Origin: Symsagittifera roscoffensis
Taxonomy: Eukaryota; Xenacoelomorpha; Acoela; Convolutidae
Assembly (NCBI RefSeq): GCF_963678635.1
Contig: NC_087070.1
Coordinates: 992,001 to 1,056,000 of the forward strand
Direction of reading: 5' to 3'
Length of the DNA stretch: 64,000 bases
Under the pieces are notes generated by a model. That model ran no database searches. It was not told the origin of the DNA and saw only the letters and a list, made by a program, of their open reading frames with translations. The translations under genes and the position numbers were made by a program. Below are positions 12,755 to 24,680 of this stretch, piece after piece. Position 1 is the stretch's first letter. Each line of letters starts with the position of its first letter.

Positions 12755-12900
12755 TTTCTCTGAAGTATAGAGGGTTTGAAAAATGCTAATTTGGGCAATT
12801 AATGCGAGTGATAATTCGTGCTAGTAAGCAGCAGTTTAATCCGGCTCAGAAAGCATTAAAAGTTAAACTGGCTTTAAATATCATTTTGTGCTTCTTATAG
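12755..12900 (+). mobile_element. Helentron-like element, diverged internal fragment
   Basis: The order of blocks (AGAGGGTTTGAAAAATGC, AATTTGGGCAATTAATGCG, ATAATTCGTGCTA, GTTTAATCCGGCT) parallels the middle of copies A and B (GGGTTTAAAGATTGCC, AATTTGGGACAATTAACGCG, ATAATTCGCGCTA, TTTAATCC). It is much diverged, so an old copy. The ends were not found. Confidence 0.5.
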
Positions 12901-14141
12901 AGCGCGGAAAAATCAAAACTTAATATTTTCTGTGAAAATTTCATCACTTTTATCAATTTTATCAAGTACTTTGTTATCAAAAAAAATTTCATGGAGGAAA
13001 AAAATTCAGTAGGAACACACAAAGCTTCATCATGATAGAAGTACTTTTAAAATAGAATAAAGTTTGGAGCCGTTTTCAATTTTTTCCTGACAATTTAGTC
13101 TCTTAAGGAAACGTTTCCAGAGCAAATTTTTAAAAATCGAAATAACAACCTCAGTTTTTTTTATTCTCGCTTTTGACTGCAAATTTCTAAATTTAGCATG
13201 CCGGCTTTTGTGCTTTGATGCCATCTGATTAAAAGCTTCCATTTTCATGACAATCAACAACAGGTGACAATTCGCAGCAAATTAGTAATTCAGTGAAAGG
13301 CAATTCGTCCAATAGGTTCAAAATATTTTACCAGGTTTTTGGATCAAGTCAAATTGTTTTTTTTTTTCACTTTTCGGTTGATTTTCAGGAATTGCATACA
13401 TTTTTACCAGTTCTTTTCATTGGAAAACTGCGCAGCTGATTGACAATAGAAATCAAGGTAACAAAAAAAGAGAACTTGAGTATAGTCAAAAATTTGTCAT
13501 ATAAATTTCCATTTTTTTGATAGGTTGAAACTTGTATGAAAACTTTAAGATAATACTTTCTCATATTCTAGGTGTGTTCAAGAACCGTTTTTTTGCTAGC
13601 TGGGATGGTATCACTGATGATCTTTTATAAACAATAAAACCCAATTTTGTGTTTCAGTTTCAGCTTTTATGTTTGTATTAGCTTTTAATAGCTTTCTTTT
13701 CAATTTTCCAATAGCAGAACTCTAGCTGTTACCAAACCATTAGAGCGTTTAAGGACAAGCCACGAATTGTTCATTATCCTGCAAGTAGTACTATGCTTGA
13801 AGCAACTTAACACTTTACAACGGCTTACAACAAACTTCTTTAAGCTATCAAAACCATGGCAGAGTTTGATCGTTTTTAAAAAAATTTCACTAGGAACATC
13901 AAATTCAGATGGCGCCTTTTCCGCCTATTTCAGTTGTTTCCCGCCTTCTTCTAAGTAGACGTTCGAAACGTTTAAGCGCTCTTCTAAAATTTAGACGCAT
14001 GCCGCTAAGCGCGGGAAACGTTTTTTTTGTCTACGAAAAACAACAGTGCGTGGCCATTTTGTGTCATTTCAGTGTTCCGTATGGCTGCGCATGCTTCATC
14101 AGGTTACTTCGAGAGGAAATATTGCTTCAAGCTCAGTTTTT

Positions 14142-14665
14142 GTTCCGACTTTCGATACGAAAGTAACGGAATATTTGTGCTCGGGGTGGGTTTTTTTTTT
14201 CTTCAGACAAATTTCGACTTTTTAACTAGCCATTTTTGACGGAAATTTTTTATATCATTCGAAAGCTATTGTTGTCCTGAGCTTAAATTTGAAAAAATAT
14301 TTCACCTGTGATCATTTTTTGTAAAGTTATGGGGGTTTAAAGATTGCCATTTTGGTCAATTTGGGACAATTAACACGCGATATATTTCGCGCTATTAACG
14401 CGTAAGCGGAGAGTTAATCCGTCTTAGAAATCGTTCCAAATTGGTTAAAAGAAGCTTATTCGCCATAATTGGTTTGTTACAAGGAGCAAAATCTATCCTT
14501 TTGTACTTCATATGGCGTGTGGGGGGATAATTTTCAAAAACAATTCAAATTTTAGAAAAAAATTTCATTTGATTTTATTAAATTTTTTTAAATGTTATTA
14601 CTGCTCCATAAACCTTAAAAGGCAGTCGGAACATTCAGGGCTTTGCCCTGATACGAGCAATCTTG
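14142..14665 (+). mobile_element. Helentron-like non-autonomous element, full-length copy B
   Basis: About 524 bp and the best-preserved copy on this strand. The 5' end is GTTCCGACTTTCGATACGAA, with the stem CTTTCG/CGAAAG. The 3' end is GCAGTCGGAAC, then ATTCAGGGCTTTGCCCTGAT (a 7-bp perfect stem), then ACGAGCAATCTTG. GTTCCGACT at the 5' side and AGTCGGAAC near the 3' end form subterminal inverted repeats. The flanks are T on the left and T on the right, which is consistent with insertion between two T residues. It has no coding capacity. Confidence 0.8.
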
Positions 14666-16757
14666 TTTTCTTTGTGCTTAGTTCAATTTTACAGGATAGA
14701 AACAACACTTTGGATGAAATTTTACTCAAATTCATGTTCGCGCAGTACAATATCAAACTTGTTTGAATTTTCCTGATAATAAAAATTCTCAAGCCTTTTT
14801 TCAGCCTAAAATGGCCCTTTTCCGCCTAAAATTGCCGCCTTTTTAGCATGGTTTTGCCTATATTTGATGTTCCTAAATATCATGTTTTGACCATCTTCCA
14901 AACCTCGAACTTCTTTAAAGAGTTTTAGGAATTTCTTTCTATCTCACAGCTTTCTCATAAACTCTAAACTTTTGTCATGAAAAATAACGCAAAATTAAAA
15001 AAAACTGAAAACTTTGCCCTTAAGTACTAGAAATTGTTTTCATACCGCACTTACAAAAATATTTATTTTTAAAAAAATAATAAAGTTTTAAAGACCACAT
15101 GTCAAAATTTCAGAATTTGGTTATAATGTATGCTTTTTGAATAAAAAAAAACACCGAAACCAATATTTTGAAAGGTTTTTTAAATGAATTTTCTAAGTAT
15201 GTACATTACAAGGCTTGAAACTTTTTTGGATACATTAAAAAATCAATTTTGTCGTATAGCTTTAGACGTGTTGTTAGTGGGCTAAACATATATTTTGAAT
15301 AAAACTGTAGTAATAAGCTTAATATTACCTCCACTATGGTTACTTCAGTTAGCGCATATATTGAAACTTAGTGTTTCGATTTTGAGTTTCTCTTATTGTT
15401 CTCTGCTACAGCGGAAAATTTTTATACTGTTCTAAGAATGTTTTTCAAAAAATTTTTAATAAAAAGAAACTTGGAAAATTTTTTCAAACTTTTTTTTTTG
15501 TAAGAAAAGTCGCTATCCTACGATTTTTGTTAAGATAAAGCGCCTATCTTGTAACTTTTTGAGCATAATTTGGTAAGAATTTGCTATAAGGAACAATTTT
15601 TCTAAGATAGCAAAACTTGGTCAAGCCGGGATATTTATTTTTTGATCTTTAGCAGAAAAGACTCTTGCTTTCTCTGAAAAAGATATAGTAAACTTGCAAT
15701 CGTTAATTTAAAAGAAAAAATTTTGTGCCGCTGGAAGATAACTTATAAACTTGCATAGTTTTTTTTTCCTTTTTGACAGACAAATTTTGGTATTTGAAAC
15801 TATGAAGAGTTGAGATTGGTTTTGTCCGTGGTAGGATAACTGAAATGATTGGCGTGTGAATCATGAACTGCAATAGTTCGAGTTTGTAGTATTGTTTACC
15901 TTTTGATGCGTGAAAATCCTCTTAGACTAGCTTTTAATTCATAATTCAGTGCTCAGTTATCATTTTTGTTTTTTCGTCCGATGGAATAAGTAATTTTAGA
16001 ATTTAAGTATCACTTAAAAAAGTTCGATACTATGTGAAAAACTCTGAAGAAATGATCTAGAAAAATTAATGAAATTTTTTCATGTTCTGGAGTCGTGTTA
16101 ACTGTTTAATCAGTTAACTGTTTGAATAGAGAACTGTTTAGGCTGCTTCGTTAGTTTTTACAACATTTTAAACAGTATTTTTAAAATTCCTTTGCCGGTC
16201 TGCCGGTAAATAAAATCTTGAATTTTGGCATAATTCTACACTTTGTTTAGCTTGTCGTTCTGTGTTTATGAAAAATCATAAAAATTATGAAACGTTATTC
16301 AGTCAATTATCCAGTGAAACCTTCGCTTAATTAAATTTATTTTAAATGGACAAGAAGTCACAAATACAAATAGTAAATTTTGCAATTATAACAAAAGCGC
16401 ACGTATCTAACAACAGTTTTATGATTTTAAAAAACTTTTCTTTCCGTTATTTGCTTGAGTGGGTGAAGGAAACAAAAAATAGATCATCTTGAACAAATTT
16501 GCTACTATAAATAAATAAATACAAGAAACGAAAAAACTCAAATTGAAATTACTAACCCAAGCACTGTTATCAGGTTTCAAGGTGATTTATATCAAGAATT
16601 TGAATGTTGTGAAAATATTCCAAAAATCAGCTGTTTCTATGGAAAAAAGCTGTTTTTTTTTAAACGTTACGCCCGCACAAGAGTTTCATCGAAAGTATTC
16701 GTTTATAATGGATTATATCGGCAAAAAATGTAACCCAAATAATCGTATTTTTTCAAT

Positions 16758-16885
16758 CAGGGGCGGATGATTATCTTAAAATAGTACAAATGGAGATCCT
16801 TTGGGTCGGCAAGGGGTCGAATCCCTGATGGATAAGACGTCCGCCCCCCGCCCCCGCCCCCCGCCTCTTCCTAAATCCGCTGGTG
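16758..16885 (+). mobile_element. hAT-type MITE, short complete copy with 8-bp target duplication
   Basis: 128 bp from CAGGGGCGGATGATT to CCTAAATCCGCTGGTG, flanked on both sides by the identical 8-mer TTTTCAAT (16750-16757 and 16886-16893). An 8-bp duplication and CAG...CTG-like ends are characteristic of hAT transposons. The interior is a deletion form that retains GGGTCGGCAAGGGGTCGAAT, plus a C-rich expansion. Confidence 0.85.
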
Positions 16886-17075
16886 TTTTCAATATTGAAA
16901 ACTCCACTATAATCCTTTGTAATCGATTAAAAACCATTTTTGGTTTCAACATAATCGATTATTTTTTGTTCAAAAAGACCATGAAATTCGATTATATTGT
17001 GCAATTAGGAAATCTTTACTCCAGTTTTTGCAGCGTTCTGAAAAACTAGAACCCGAAAGAACATGTTCGTCCTTG

Positions 17076-17240
17076 TGTACACCCCCCCCCCCCCCGAATC
17101 GTTCGACGCACCCTTATTTTTAAGCACCCTCCATCCCCCAACCCAATCCAACCCATCCATACACCTCCCCCTACACCCCTTCTTGCCCGCCTTTACGTTT
17201 ATACCCCCACCTAGTTTACCAGCCGCAAGATTTTACTCCC
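17076..17240. repeat. C-rich low-complexity tract
   Basis: A run of about 17 C at 17081-17096 is followed by many short CCC/CCCC clusters for about 150 bases. It is open in one frame and would give a Pro-rich peptide, but base composition explains that. The C runs could form i-motif or, on the other strand, G-quadruplex structures. Confidence 0.8.
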
Positions 17241-17281
17241 CCCGAATGGGGAATGGGGAGATCACATTGTTTGGCCGTTAA

Positions 17282-17657
17282 GTTCAGTATCCACGACCCG
17301 GACGGAGGTCTAAAGTAAGCTAAACATAAAATAGAGCTAGGGGGAAGTCGATTGGAAGGGGAGGGTGTACAAAGGGAAAAATAAAAACTGAAACAGTTAA
17401 CAATTTTCTCAGCCAAACTAAGTCTCCTTTTTGCAAATTTTTGTTAAAACGTGTGTAAAGCCAAAATTTGTAAAAACATTGCTTTTTGTTTAAAATTATA
17501 GGCAATTTTAGAAAAAAGGTTTTGTAATCAATTTTTATAATCGATTATAATCGATTAAAAAGGATTTAATTGATTTGGCGAAAAAGAACATTTGAATCCA
17601 TTTGTAGTCAGTTATAATCAATTATACATTTATTTTTGATTTTCGTGGATACTGAAC
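17282..17657. repeat. segment bounded by 15-bp inverted repeat
   Basis: GTTCAGTATCCACGA at 17282-17296 has its exact reverse complement at 17643-17657. The enclosed and flanking DNA repeats the self-complementary motif ATCGATTA several times (near 17541, 17551 and 17671, and also 16920 and 16953). This could be a degraded small transposon, but no target duplication was found. Confidence 0.4.
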
Positions 17658-20549
17658 ATGAAAGCATAATATAATCGATTACTATCCATGAAACACCACT
17701 GTGGGCGGGAATCGGATTATGTCCCTGTTCATGAACGTCAAGATCAATTACTTAAGAGAAAGACCTCTACATTTGGTGACTTAAAATCAAAGCTTCACAT
17801 ATGTAAAGGCAACCAATTTATGTGAAATAAGCTCAGATTATTTTGACTATAATGACTGAAATGACGAGATTCAAAAATTTTGAGAAAATTGAATTTTTTT
17901 TTCGATTTTTTGTTTCGTAAATTTATTATTATTTTGTTTCAACTTAAACGTAAGCCTAAATCTGAGAGTACTTTGCTCACTTTTCGAAATGCGAATTACG
18001 GCTGGGAATATTTTAATATGAAACCACACTTGAATTTTAAAGAGAATTTTTTGAGTAAATTTAAGGAAAATTGCTTGCAAAATGGTTAATAGAAAATTAG
18101 CAATCAAACGGCCATATATTAGCTGGTGGGGGGATCGGTATGGAAAACTTCTCAGCATTTTCAAGCAATGAATTTTGGTTAAAGTAGTTTGCGACGAAAT
18201 TTCATTTTTCTTGCGACGATGTTTCGTTTCGTTTTTTATCTTTGTGAAGTGGTTTGACAAAAATATTGTGCATTACCTCTTTCCAATGTTCTTTCGAGTA
18301 AGTAATCCAGTAATTTTTCAGGTACATAAGGGGTTACACATGACTAAATTGAGCTGAGATAGCGTGTTCTTAACTTCGTCTTCAGTTTTGTGGGTGAGAC
18401 TTTGGTTAATTAGTTTCAATTCGAAATAAATTGCATAGAATTTGTAATTTTTAGTTAACTTTTTTTAAATGTGGAAACTCTGCTTGTTTTGTCACAATTT
18501 AAAGTTAAAGATTACTAAAAGATAAAAAGTTGTATGTATAAAAAACTTACTGGAATCGAGTTTCAGAATTGTAATTGTAAACAATAATCGAACTACAAGT
18601 GGAATGAAGACGGTGCCTGTTGAGAGTAAAATTACGATAAAAAATGTTAAATATAAACATCGATAAATAAAAATGGTAAAGATTTCAAAATTATTTATAG
18701 ATAAAGGATTTTCTAGCCTCGGTAGAAAGCATAAATTGTCTCTTTTTAGAAGCAATTTAAACACAAACCGCAGCAATAATTTTGACAAATAAGATAAAGT
18801 CGTAGTGTTTTTGCCTTACTTTGTAATCTTGCATCAATTAGTTTTTTGTGTGTTTTTTTCTCTTCAAAGAAAAAATTGTTTCTTTTGTGTACCCATCATT
18901 GACTTGACGTTCTATATGCAGCGTCAGTTTGTATAGCTTCATCAATTATTGATCTGACAAAAAAATTCAAATTGTTTTGATAGAAGCTAAAAAGCAAAGG
19001 CGGAATCATAGAGTATTTTTGAATGACTTTTGAAAACGCAAAGAAAACACTATCAAAAATACTGCGTTTTAATAGCGGTACAAGGACCACTTCAGATTAA
19101 AGTGTGCTCTTTTTTCGAATATCGAATATCCAATAAAAATTCGATTTCAAAAGCAATAAATAATTGTATTTATTTTGGCTATTTTTCTGTTAGTATAACT
19201 GTCTATCATACAATTTTTCATAATTTTAGAAAGTTTATAATTAAATTGAAAAAAAACAACGGAGTGGCAATTAGTTCATTTTTATGTTTCAGCTATCGCT
19301 TGTTTTTTCCAAAATCTCAATGATCGTAATTCCTTTTTTTTGTTGGAATAATTTAACAAACACTAATAATTCAAATACTGAGACGTGCATATAATATCTT
19401 CATAAATAATTGATTAGTACAAAGTTAACTAGATTAGTATACAGACGGGAACCCTTAACGAACGCGACCGTAAAAAGCAATAAGCTACTTATTTGGCCGG
19501 GGCAATTTTTTGATATACGGTTCCAGAAAATAAAGACGAAAAATTGGATGGTCAACGTAACAGCTTATATTTCAGACCCTTTTAGATGGCAAAGTAAATT
19601 AACATTTCATTCAGTAACACAAAATATTTCAACACTTTTGTCTATCTTCAACACAACTTCTTCATTCTTTTCCCCTTTTTCACATTTTTTTGCCATTTTT
19701 CACACATTTTCACTCTTTTCTTAAAATGGTGTTTAATCTATGTCGTCAATTTTTGGCATTTCAGTTCAATTTACGCCTAATAGCTAAATTTGAACGATAA
19801 TTAACGGTAGCCAAGTTCGAATAATCTACCATTTCAAAAATTGATGTCTTTCCAAAAAATACTAATTCGTTTATTGATAATTGTAAATTTATTCACCGAA
19901 GGTTTTAGGCTCAAGTTTGCGATTCGATTTAATGAACAATACAACCTTTTCACCCCCAAGGGTACAACTTTCAATTTAACCTTCGCACCCTTTTCAAATA
20001 ACCAGTAACCTTTACTCAAGAATTTTTTTTATAAAAAGAGGATAAAAAGTAATTTTAAGCACGTGGCGCCAAATTTGATATTCAGAGTCTGAGCTAAAGA
20101 AACTTTGCCCGTAATAATTTATTAACTGGCTATAGATATAAAATTGCTGTTGCTCCAGTAAATTTAACAGTGAGTTGGAAACTTATCAACGCCATGAAGA
20201 TAAAAATGAATAACTTTTTAATGGATAGAAATTTTATATAATAGCTCCACCCGAAAGCTCAGTGATAGGAGTCAACCAAAAATGAAATTCCCATTTCTTT
20301 TTTTTCAGCAAGCCGTTTGGAGTGTAATTGAAAAATAAATACAGTTTTTTTTCCAGCAAATGTCATCAAATTTTATCCAAATTGCAGCAAGTTGGAGTTT
20401 TATTGATTTTTCGAAAGATGGTGCGCATTCATGCGCAGTCCAAGACAATAATTAATTGGATTTTTTTTGAGCTGTGGTTTCGAACGTCAACGCTTTTAAG
20501 CATACCGCAAATCTATTCAAAACCCTATCTACTGTGAGTTATGAACAGT

Positions 20550-20730
20550 CGGAGCTGACAGCAATAAATTATTGCGTTAGAAAAAATACAAGTCCAAAGA
20601 ATACGTCAATTGTTCGTGTCATGAAAAAAAAATTCAATATTGAATTGAGAAACAATCTTTAAAAATGGTTGAAAAGTGATGGTTCTACCGAACCGAAATT
20701 CAGCCACTAGGCTATGAAAAGCTGTTTTAA
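20550..20730 (+). repeat. dispersed repeat, copy 1 (part a)
   Basis: From GAGCTGACAGCAATAA to CGAAATTCAGCCACTAGGCT this parallels 22754-22951 block by block (AATACGTCAATTGTTC against AATACGCCAAATGTTC, TTCAATATTGAATTGAGA in both). The family is unknown. Confidence 0.7.
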
Positions 20731-20965
20731 TAAGAAGACTGAAAATTGGTGGCGCCAAAATAAACTTCAAGCAAACAAACATTAAATAAACTATAGACAC
20801 TTATTTGATTTCACTTCTTAGAAGCCATAAATCTTTCAAAGCTTCTTTAAAAGAGAAAAATTAGGTCTATTTTGATAAGAATCTTAGAACAACTTAAAGA
20901 TTGTCTCAATTTTTTCTGTAGCTCAAACATTAAATGGTCTGCTAAAGTCCAATCTACCTACCAAG

Positions 20966-21370
20966 CATGGGCGGATCTAGGATATTCTCGAGGGGGGGGG
21001 GGGCGGATTTTCAAAACTTTTTCGAAAATTTTGACAACCTTTTTTTTTAGGTCGATCAGAGTGATTTTCCGAGCTCTCACAAAGCAGTAAAAAGACCCTG
21101 TTTTGGCCAAATTTTCTGGGCCGCAGGCAATTTTTTGGAAAAACAGGTCAAAATATCCGTTTTTGGGCACTCTTTGGAAAATTTTGACAAAAAAACGCGT
21201 TTTTTTTTGGCGCGCGCTCCCCCTCAAAATTAGTATATATTGGCGCCAAAGGCGCCTTTAGAAAAATTTTAGGGTCGGTCGGCCAAAAATGGATTTCTTG
21301 AAAAGTACCAAAGGAGGGACCCTTTGGGTTGGCAGGGGTTCGAATCCCCCCCCCCCTAAATCCGCCCCTG
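20966..21370 (+). mobile_element. hAT-type MITE, complete copy with 8-bp target duplication
   Basis: 405 bp from CATGGGCGGATCTAGG to CCTAAATCCGCCCCTG, terminal inverted repeats of about 16 bp with one mismatch in the first three bases. The 8-mer CTACCAAG flanks both sides exactly (20958-20965 and 21371-21378). Contains a G run, the GGCGCGCGCTCCCCCTC block and a terminal GGGGTTCGAATCCCC palindrome that mimics a tRNA T-arm. It encodes nothing. The duplication size and ends place it with hAT elements mobilised in trans. Confidence 0.88.
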
Positions 21371-21875
21371 CTACCAAGTAAAGTCGAATTTACTGTTCAG
21401 ATAAAAACTCATATCAGGACAAAGGATTTTTATCAAATTAGTTTAAACTAAAAACTGAATAACCGAGTAAAATTTATTGAGCAAAAAAGCTAAGACCGTA
21501 AATGTAAGAAGAACGCCCTAAGTCATATTTAGCTTGATGTTTTTTCAAACATATTTGAAAATTACACATCGCTTCAAATCAAGAAATTGCCTTATATGTA
21601 TTTTACAAATGAAAAAAACCAAGCACGGAAATTCGTGTTTTTTAAACACTAAAATATTCGAGCTCTCTAAAATATTCGAACAGTCTTGCAGTAAGGATCA
21701 CAGCATTATTCGAAGTCCCTGTAAGTCGCGATTGTAAATTTAGGGAAATCTTCAACCAATCTTTCAAAAACACTTCAAGTTCGCGGTTATAAATTTAAAG
21801 CACTGTTCTGACAACTCGGAAAATTGTCCTCAATTAAATTTCTTAAACAGAAATCTGACAAACTTTAAATTTCGG

Positions 21876-21945
21876 GAAGTCGATTTCAAAATTCAAGTGT
21901 TAAAGTTTGAGTCGAAATAACATGACCAACTAGTTCGGTGCCTCA
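21876..21945 (+). repeat. dispersed repeat, copy 1 (part b)
   Basis: GTCGATTTCAAAATTCAAGT, then TTAAAGTTTGAGTCGAAA and AACATGACCAACTAGTT, matches 22988-23044. In the second copy parts a and b are adjacent. Here they are about 1.1 kb apart with the hAT-type MITE between them. Confidence 0.6.
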
Positions 21946-22753
21946 ATTCAATTTAAATCGATTATATAAAAATTATCATAAATAATTTGCTTATAAAAGC
22001 TAATTAGTTATAACCGCACAAACACAAACCTTCATTCCAACTCTGATTGATCCCTATGGTCCCTGAAATTTTATTTTCAGCTGATCCATGTTGTGATGAA
22101 GTTCAAATTTATATTTTATAAATTCCAAAGTAATTGCAACAATTTAGTTTTTCTATTTCAATGTCATTTCAAAAGATCCCACCTGTCTTTAATCAATGTT
22201 TTTTGAGTCCGACAGTTGCTCATGGTCTATGTGTTTTTTTTGTCGTTCAGTGTCATTTTATTCTCATTTAACCAATCATTATTTTTTTTGCAAAGTCGAT
22301 TAATGTATGAGAGCATTATAGTCTACTTTATTTGTTGCTTTTTGCGTCATATGCTTACAGCAGTGTCACTCCGTTCCAAGAGGACTCATTAATTCTCAGG
22401 AGATCGTTTTAGAATCGAGTGAATGAAATTACTCCACGAATAGGTCGCTGCGATACGTCATGAGGTACTAGTTCAAGTATGGTTCTGTAGAAATTTCTCC
22501 TAATGAAAGGATATTGAGTGTCAAAATGAGACTCCAAAAGTTAAAACACAGGCCCTCGAAACCCAGTAAGTTCCAAGTGGATTAGCAAGATACAGTAATC
22601 AACCGTAAAAAAAGTTATTGTAAGGTCTGAAAACGTATTGTGAACTTTTAGCATTCGTTTATTGATGTTGCAACTAGTTCTGACAAAGTACTTGAATTAA
22701 ACTTGATGGCTTCATCAGTGTTTTTTGGATTTTAAGAATTTATTGGATTCATT

Positions 22754-23047
22754 CGGCGCTGACAGCAATAAGTTTTTGCGGGAAACCTTCAACCGATCTG
22801 ATCCATGTAATCCGAAGAATACGCCAAATGTTCTGGTCATGAAAAACAAAAAATTTCAATATTGAATTGAGATATTATCATAAAAAGGTTAAAAAACGAT
22901 AGTTCTAACAAACCGAAATTCAGCCACTAAGCTAAGGAACTATGTTTTAATGTTTTGTAATGTTTTCGAAACGTTTCAACGTCGGACTGTCGATATCAAA
23001 CTTGAAGTGCTAAAGTTTGAGTCGAAAAAACATGAGCTATTAGTTGG
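22754..23047 (+). repeat. dispersed repeat, copy 2 (contiguous)
   Basis: A contiguous version of the unit that is split at 20550-20730 and 21876-21945. It ends at AGTTGG directly against the inverted-repeat element that starts at 23048. No coding potential was seen. Confidence 0.65.
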
Positions 23048-23260
23048 GAGCCCCTTACGTAGCCCAACAAACTTTAAGAAGGGTATATTCTCCAAAAAAA
23101 ATTGCAAACCGTTTAAAAATTGTTTGTAAATAAAAAGCTGGTATTTTGTATATTAAAAACGAACTTTTTTAATCTATCAAACAAAAATAAATTAACTTAT
23201 ACAATGTTTTGAAGAATATACCCTTCTTAAAGTTTGTTTGTTGGGCTACGTAAGGGGCTC
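23048..23260. mobile_element. 213-bp inverted-repeat element (MITE)
   Basis: The left arm 23048-23091 (GAGCCCCTTACGTAGCCC, then AACAAACTTTAAGAAGGG and TATATTCT) is repeated in reverse complement at 23213-23260, with a single 4-bp insertion as the only difference. The spacer is about 120 bp of AT-rich sequence without an open frame. No clear target duplication is visible in the flanks, so the superfamily is undetermined. The near-identity of the arms suggests a fairly recent insertion or strong foldback. Confidence 0.8.
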
Positions 23261-24424
23261 ACTTTGATATAATTATGTCTGTGATCGACTGGGTATTTTT
23301 GGCGTAATTTTTGATTAGCTAATAAAAGCCAAAATGACCCATTTTTGGGGTAAAATTTTGGGCCCAAATTTTGCAAAACAAATTGCAACATATTAATGCT
23401 GCTAAAAATTCAAGCAAGTTTTGTCTTCATAAGTTTTCACTTAAACTCAACCCAATTTGAGAAAAGTGCGTTTTAAATTTCAAGTTTAGCCCATTTTTTC
23501 CGGTTAATTTAAATCAGCACTGTCATGAAAAATGTCTGTTGAAGGCTCTGCAACCATATTGTTCAATTGTTTAGCATGATAATTTTCCTAAATCTTCAAA
23601 ACGTCGAGGGCAGTAGAAAATTAGAATATATTTCCTCCAAGTTTTTGCAAACCGTACGTTCTGTATAAAGTATAATACTTGGTTAATTTTTTCATTGCTA
23701 TGAAGTTCTGTTTTTTAAAGAAGACATTGCTTTTTTCAACGCAACTTTCTCAACTAAAAAAACTCAAAAACAACCAAAACCATTATTTTGGGTGTTAGAA
23801 ATCAGCTAGTGCAATGCATGCATTAGGTAGATTTTTCTGTGTTTTTGATTTGATAGATTCGGTTGTTCCGATAAAAAAAATGCAAAAAGTTTTGCCGTAG
23901 AAATATATATTTTTTCTTTTGTTCCCCTTCTCTTCTTGCATCTTTTTTTTGTTTTTATTTTGATATATGCTCTTTCATTTCTTCTTTTCTTTTTAAATCT
24001 TTTTTGAATTTATCGTTTTTATCATTTTTGCTTTACGAACATAAAACACCGTGAAAAAAGAACAAGCACAAAGAACCTGATCAAAATAATTGTTCTATTG
24101 AAGTATTTAATTTATAACAAACAAGAATAACTTTAATATAAATTTGAAAACGATAAATGATGAAATTTAAAAAAAATTAGATATTTAAAAAAAAATTATT
24201 TTAGACTTAGTGTTTTTAAAAAAATTTTGCTAGAATAATTTGAAAATTAAACAATTAGAATATTATCTGGAAGTATTATGGGAAAATTACAATTACACTT
24301 GGAATGCGGAAAACTAAAAAAAAATGAAAAACAAAAAACTATAAAAAAGAAAAAAGTTTTCTGCTTTTTTTGTTAAGTTTTAATGAGTTCAGCCCAACAA
24401 AAGGAAAAAATGTATTTTGACATG

Positions 24425-24680
24425 GTAATCTAAAAGGAGTATTGATGGCGTCGTCAATGGTCTGTTTTGATTCAAAACCCAGCAAAATAATTCCGACTAG
24501 ATTATTTCCGTCTAGATAACCTCGAATTTCTCGGACAAATAACCGCTTAAAAATTATCATGAGAACTGACAGAAGCGATACCGGCCTGTAGCGTAAAAGA
24601 TTTTTTGGGTGTTTTATCACTTTCAAAGCTTTACAATGAAAATTAATTTTTTTTATGTGTTTGTGCCAGAAATTGACCAC
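24425..24680 (-). pseudogene. LINE reverse-transcriptase fragment
   Basis: Minus-strand frame with KHPKNLLRYRPVSLLSVL, then a variable stretch and GYLDGNNLVGIILLGFESKQ, TIDDAINT. This matches the well-known N-terminal block of non-LTR retrotransposon reverse transcriptases (xNYRPISLLSxxxKxxE...L....GFRxxxST). The catalytic Asp motifs that should follow are absent, so it is a short 5' relic. The exact clade cannot be settled from so little. It lies in the Ig-gene intron, in the same transcriptional direction as that gene. Confidence 0.8.

Noticed and set aside
14512-14792. Overlapping open frames on both strands
   Set aside because: They lie in or beside Helentron-like copy B; the repeat explains them.
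17063-17281. Pro-rich open frame (+)
   Set aside because: Produced by the C-rich low-complexity tract.
17871-18260. 129-codon open frame (-) with overlapping plus-strand frame
   Set aside because: Lys/Asn/Phe-rich on both strands, no exon boundaries; chance in AT-rich DNA.
19410-19724. 104-codon open frame (+) with REPLTNATVKSNKLLIWPGQ
   Set aside because: The first half looks somewhat protein-like, but the rest is Phe/Ser-rich low complexity and there is no recognised domain or splice site.
21335-21355. GGGGTTCGAATCCCC as a tRNA T-arm
   Set aside because: It is part of the end of the hAT-type MITE, with variants in other copies; there is no A box at the right distance.
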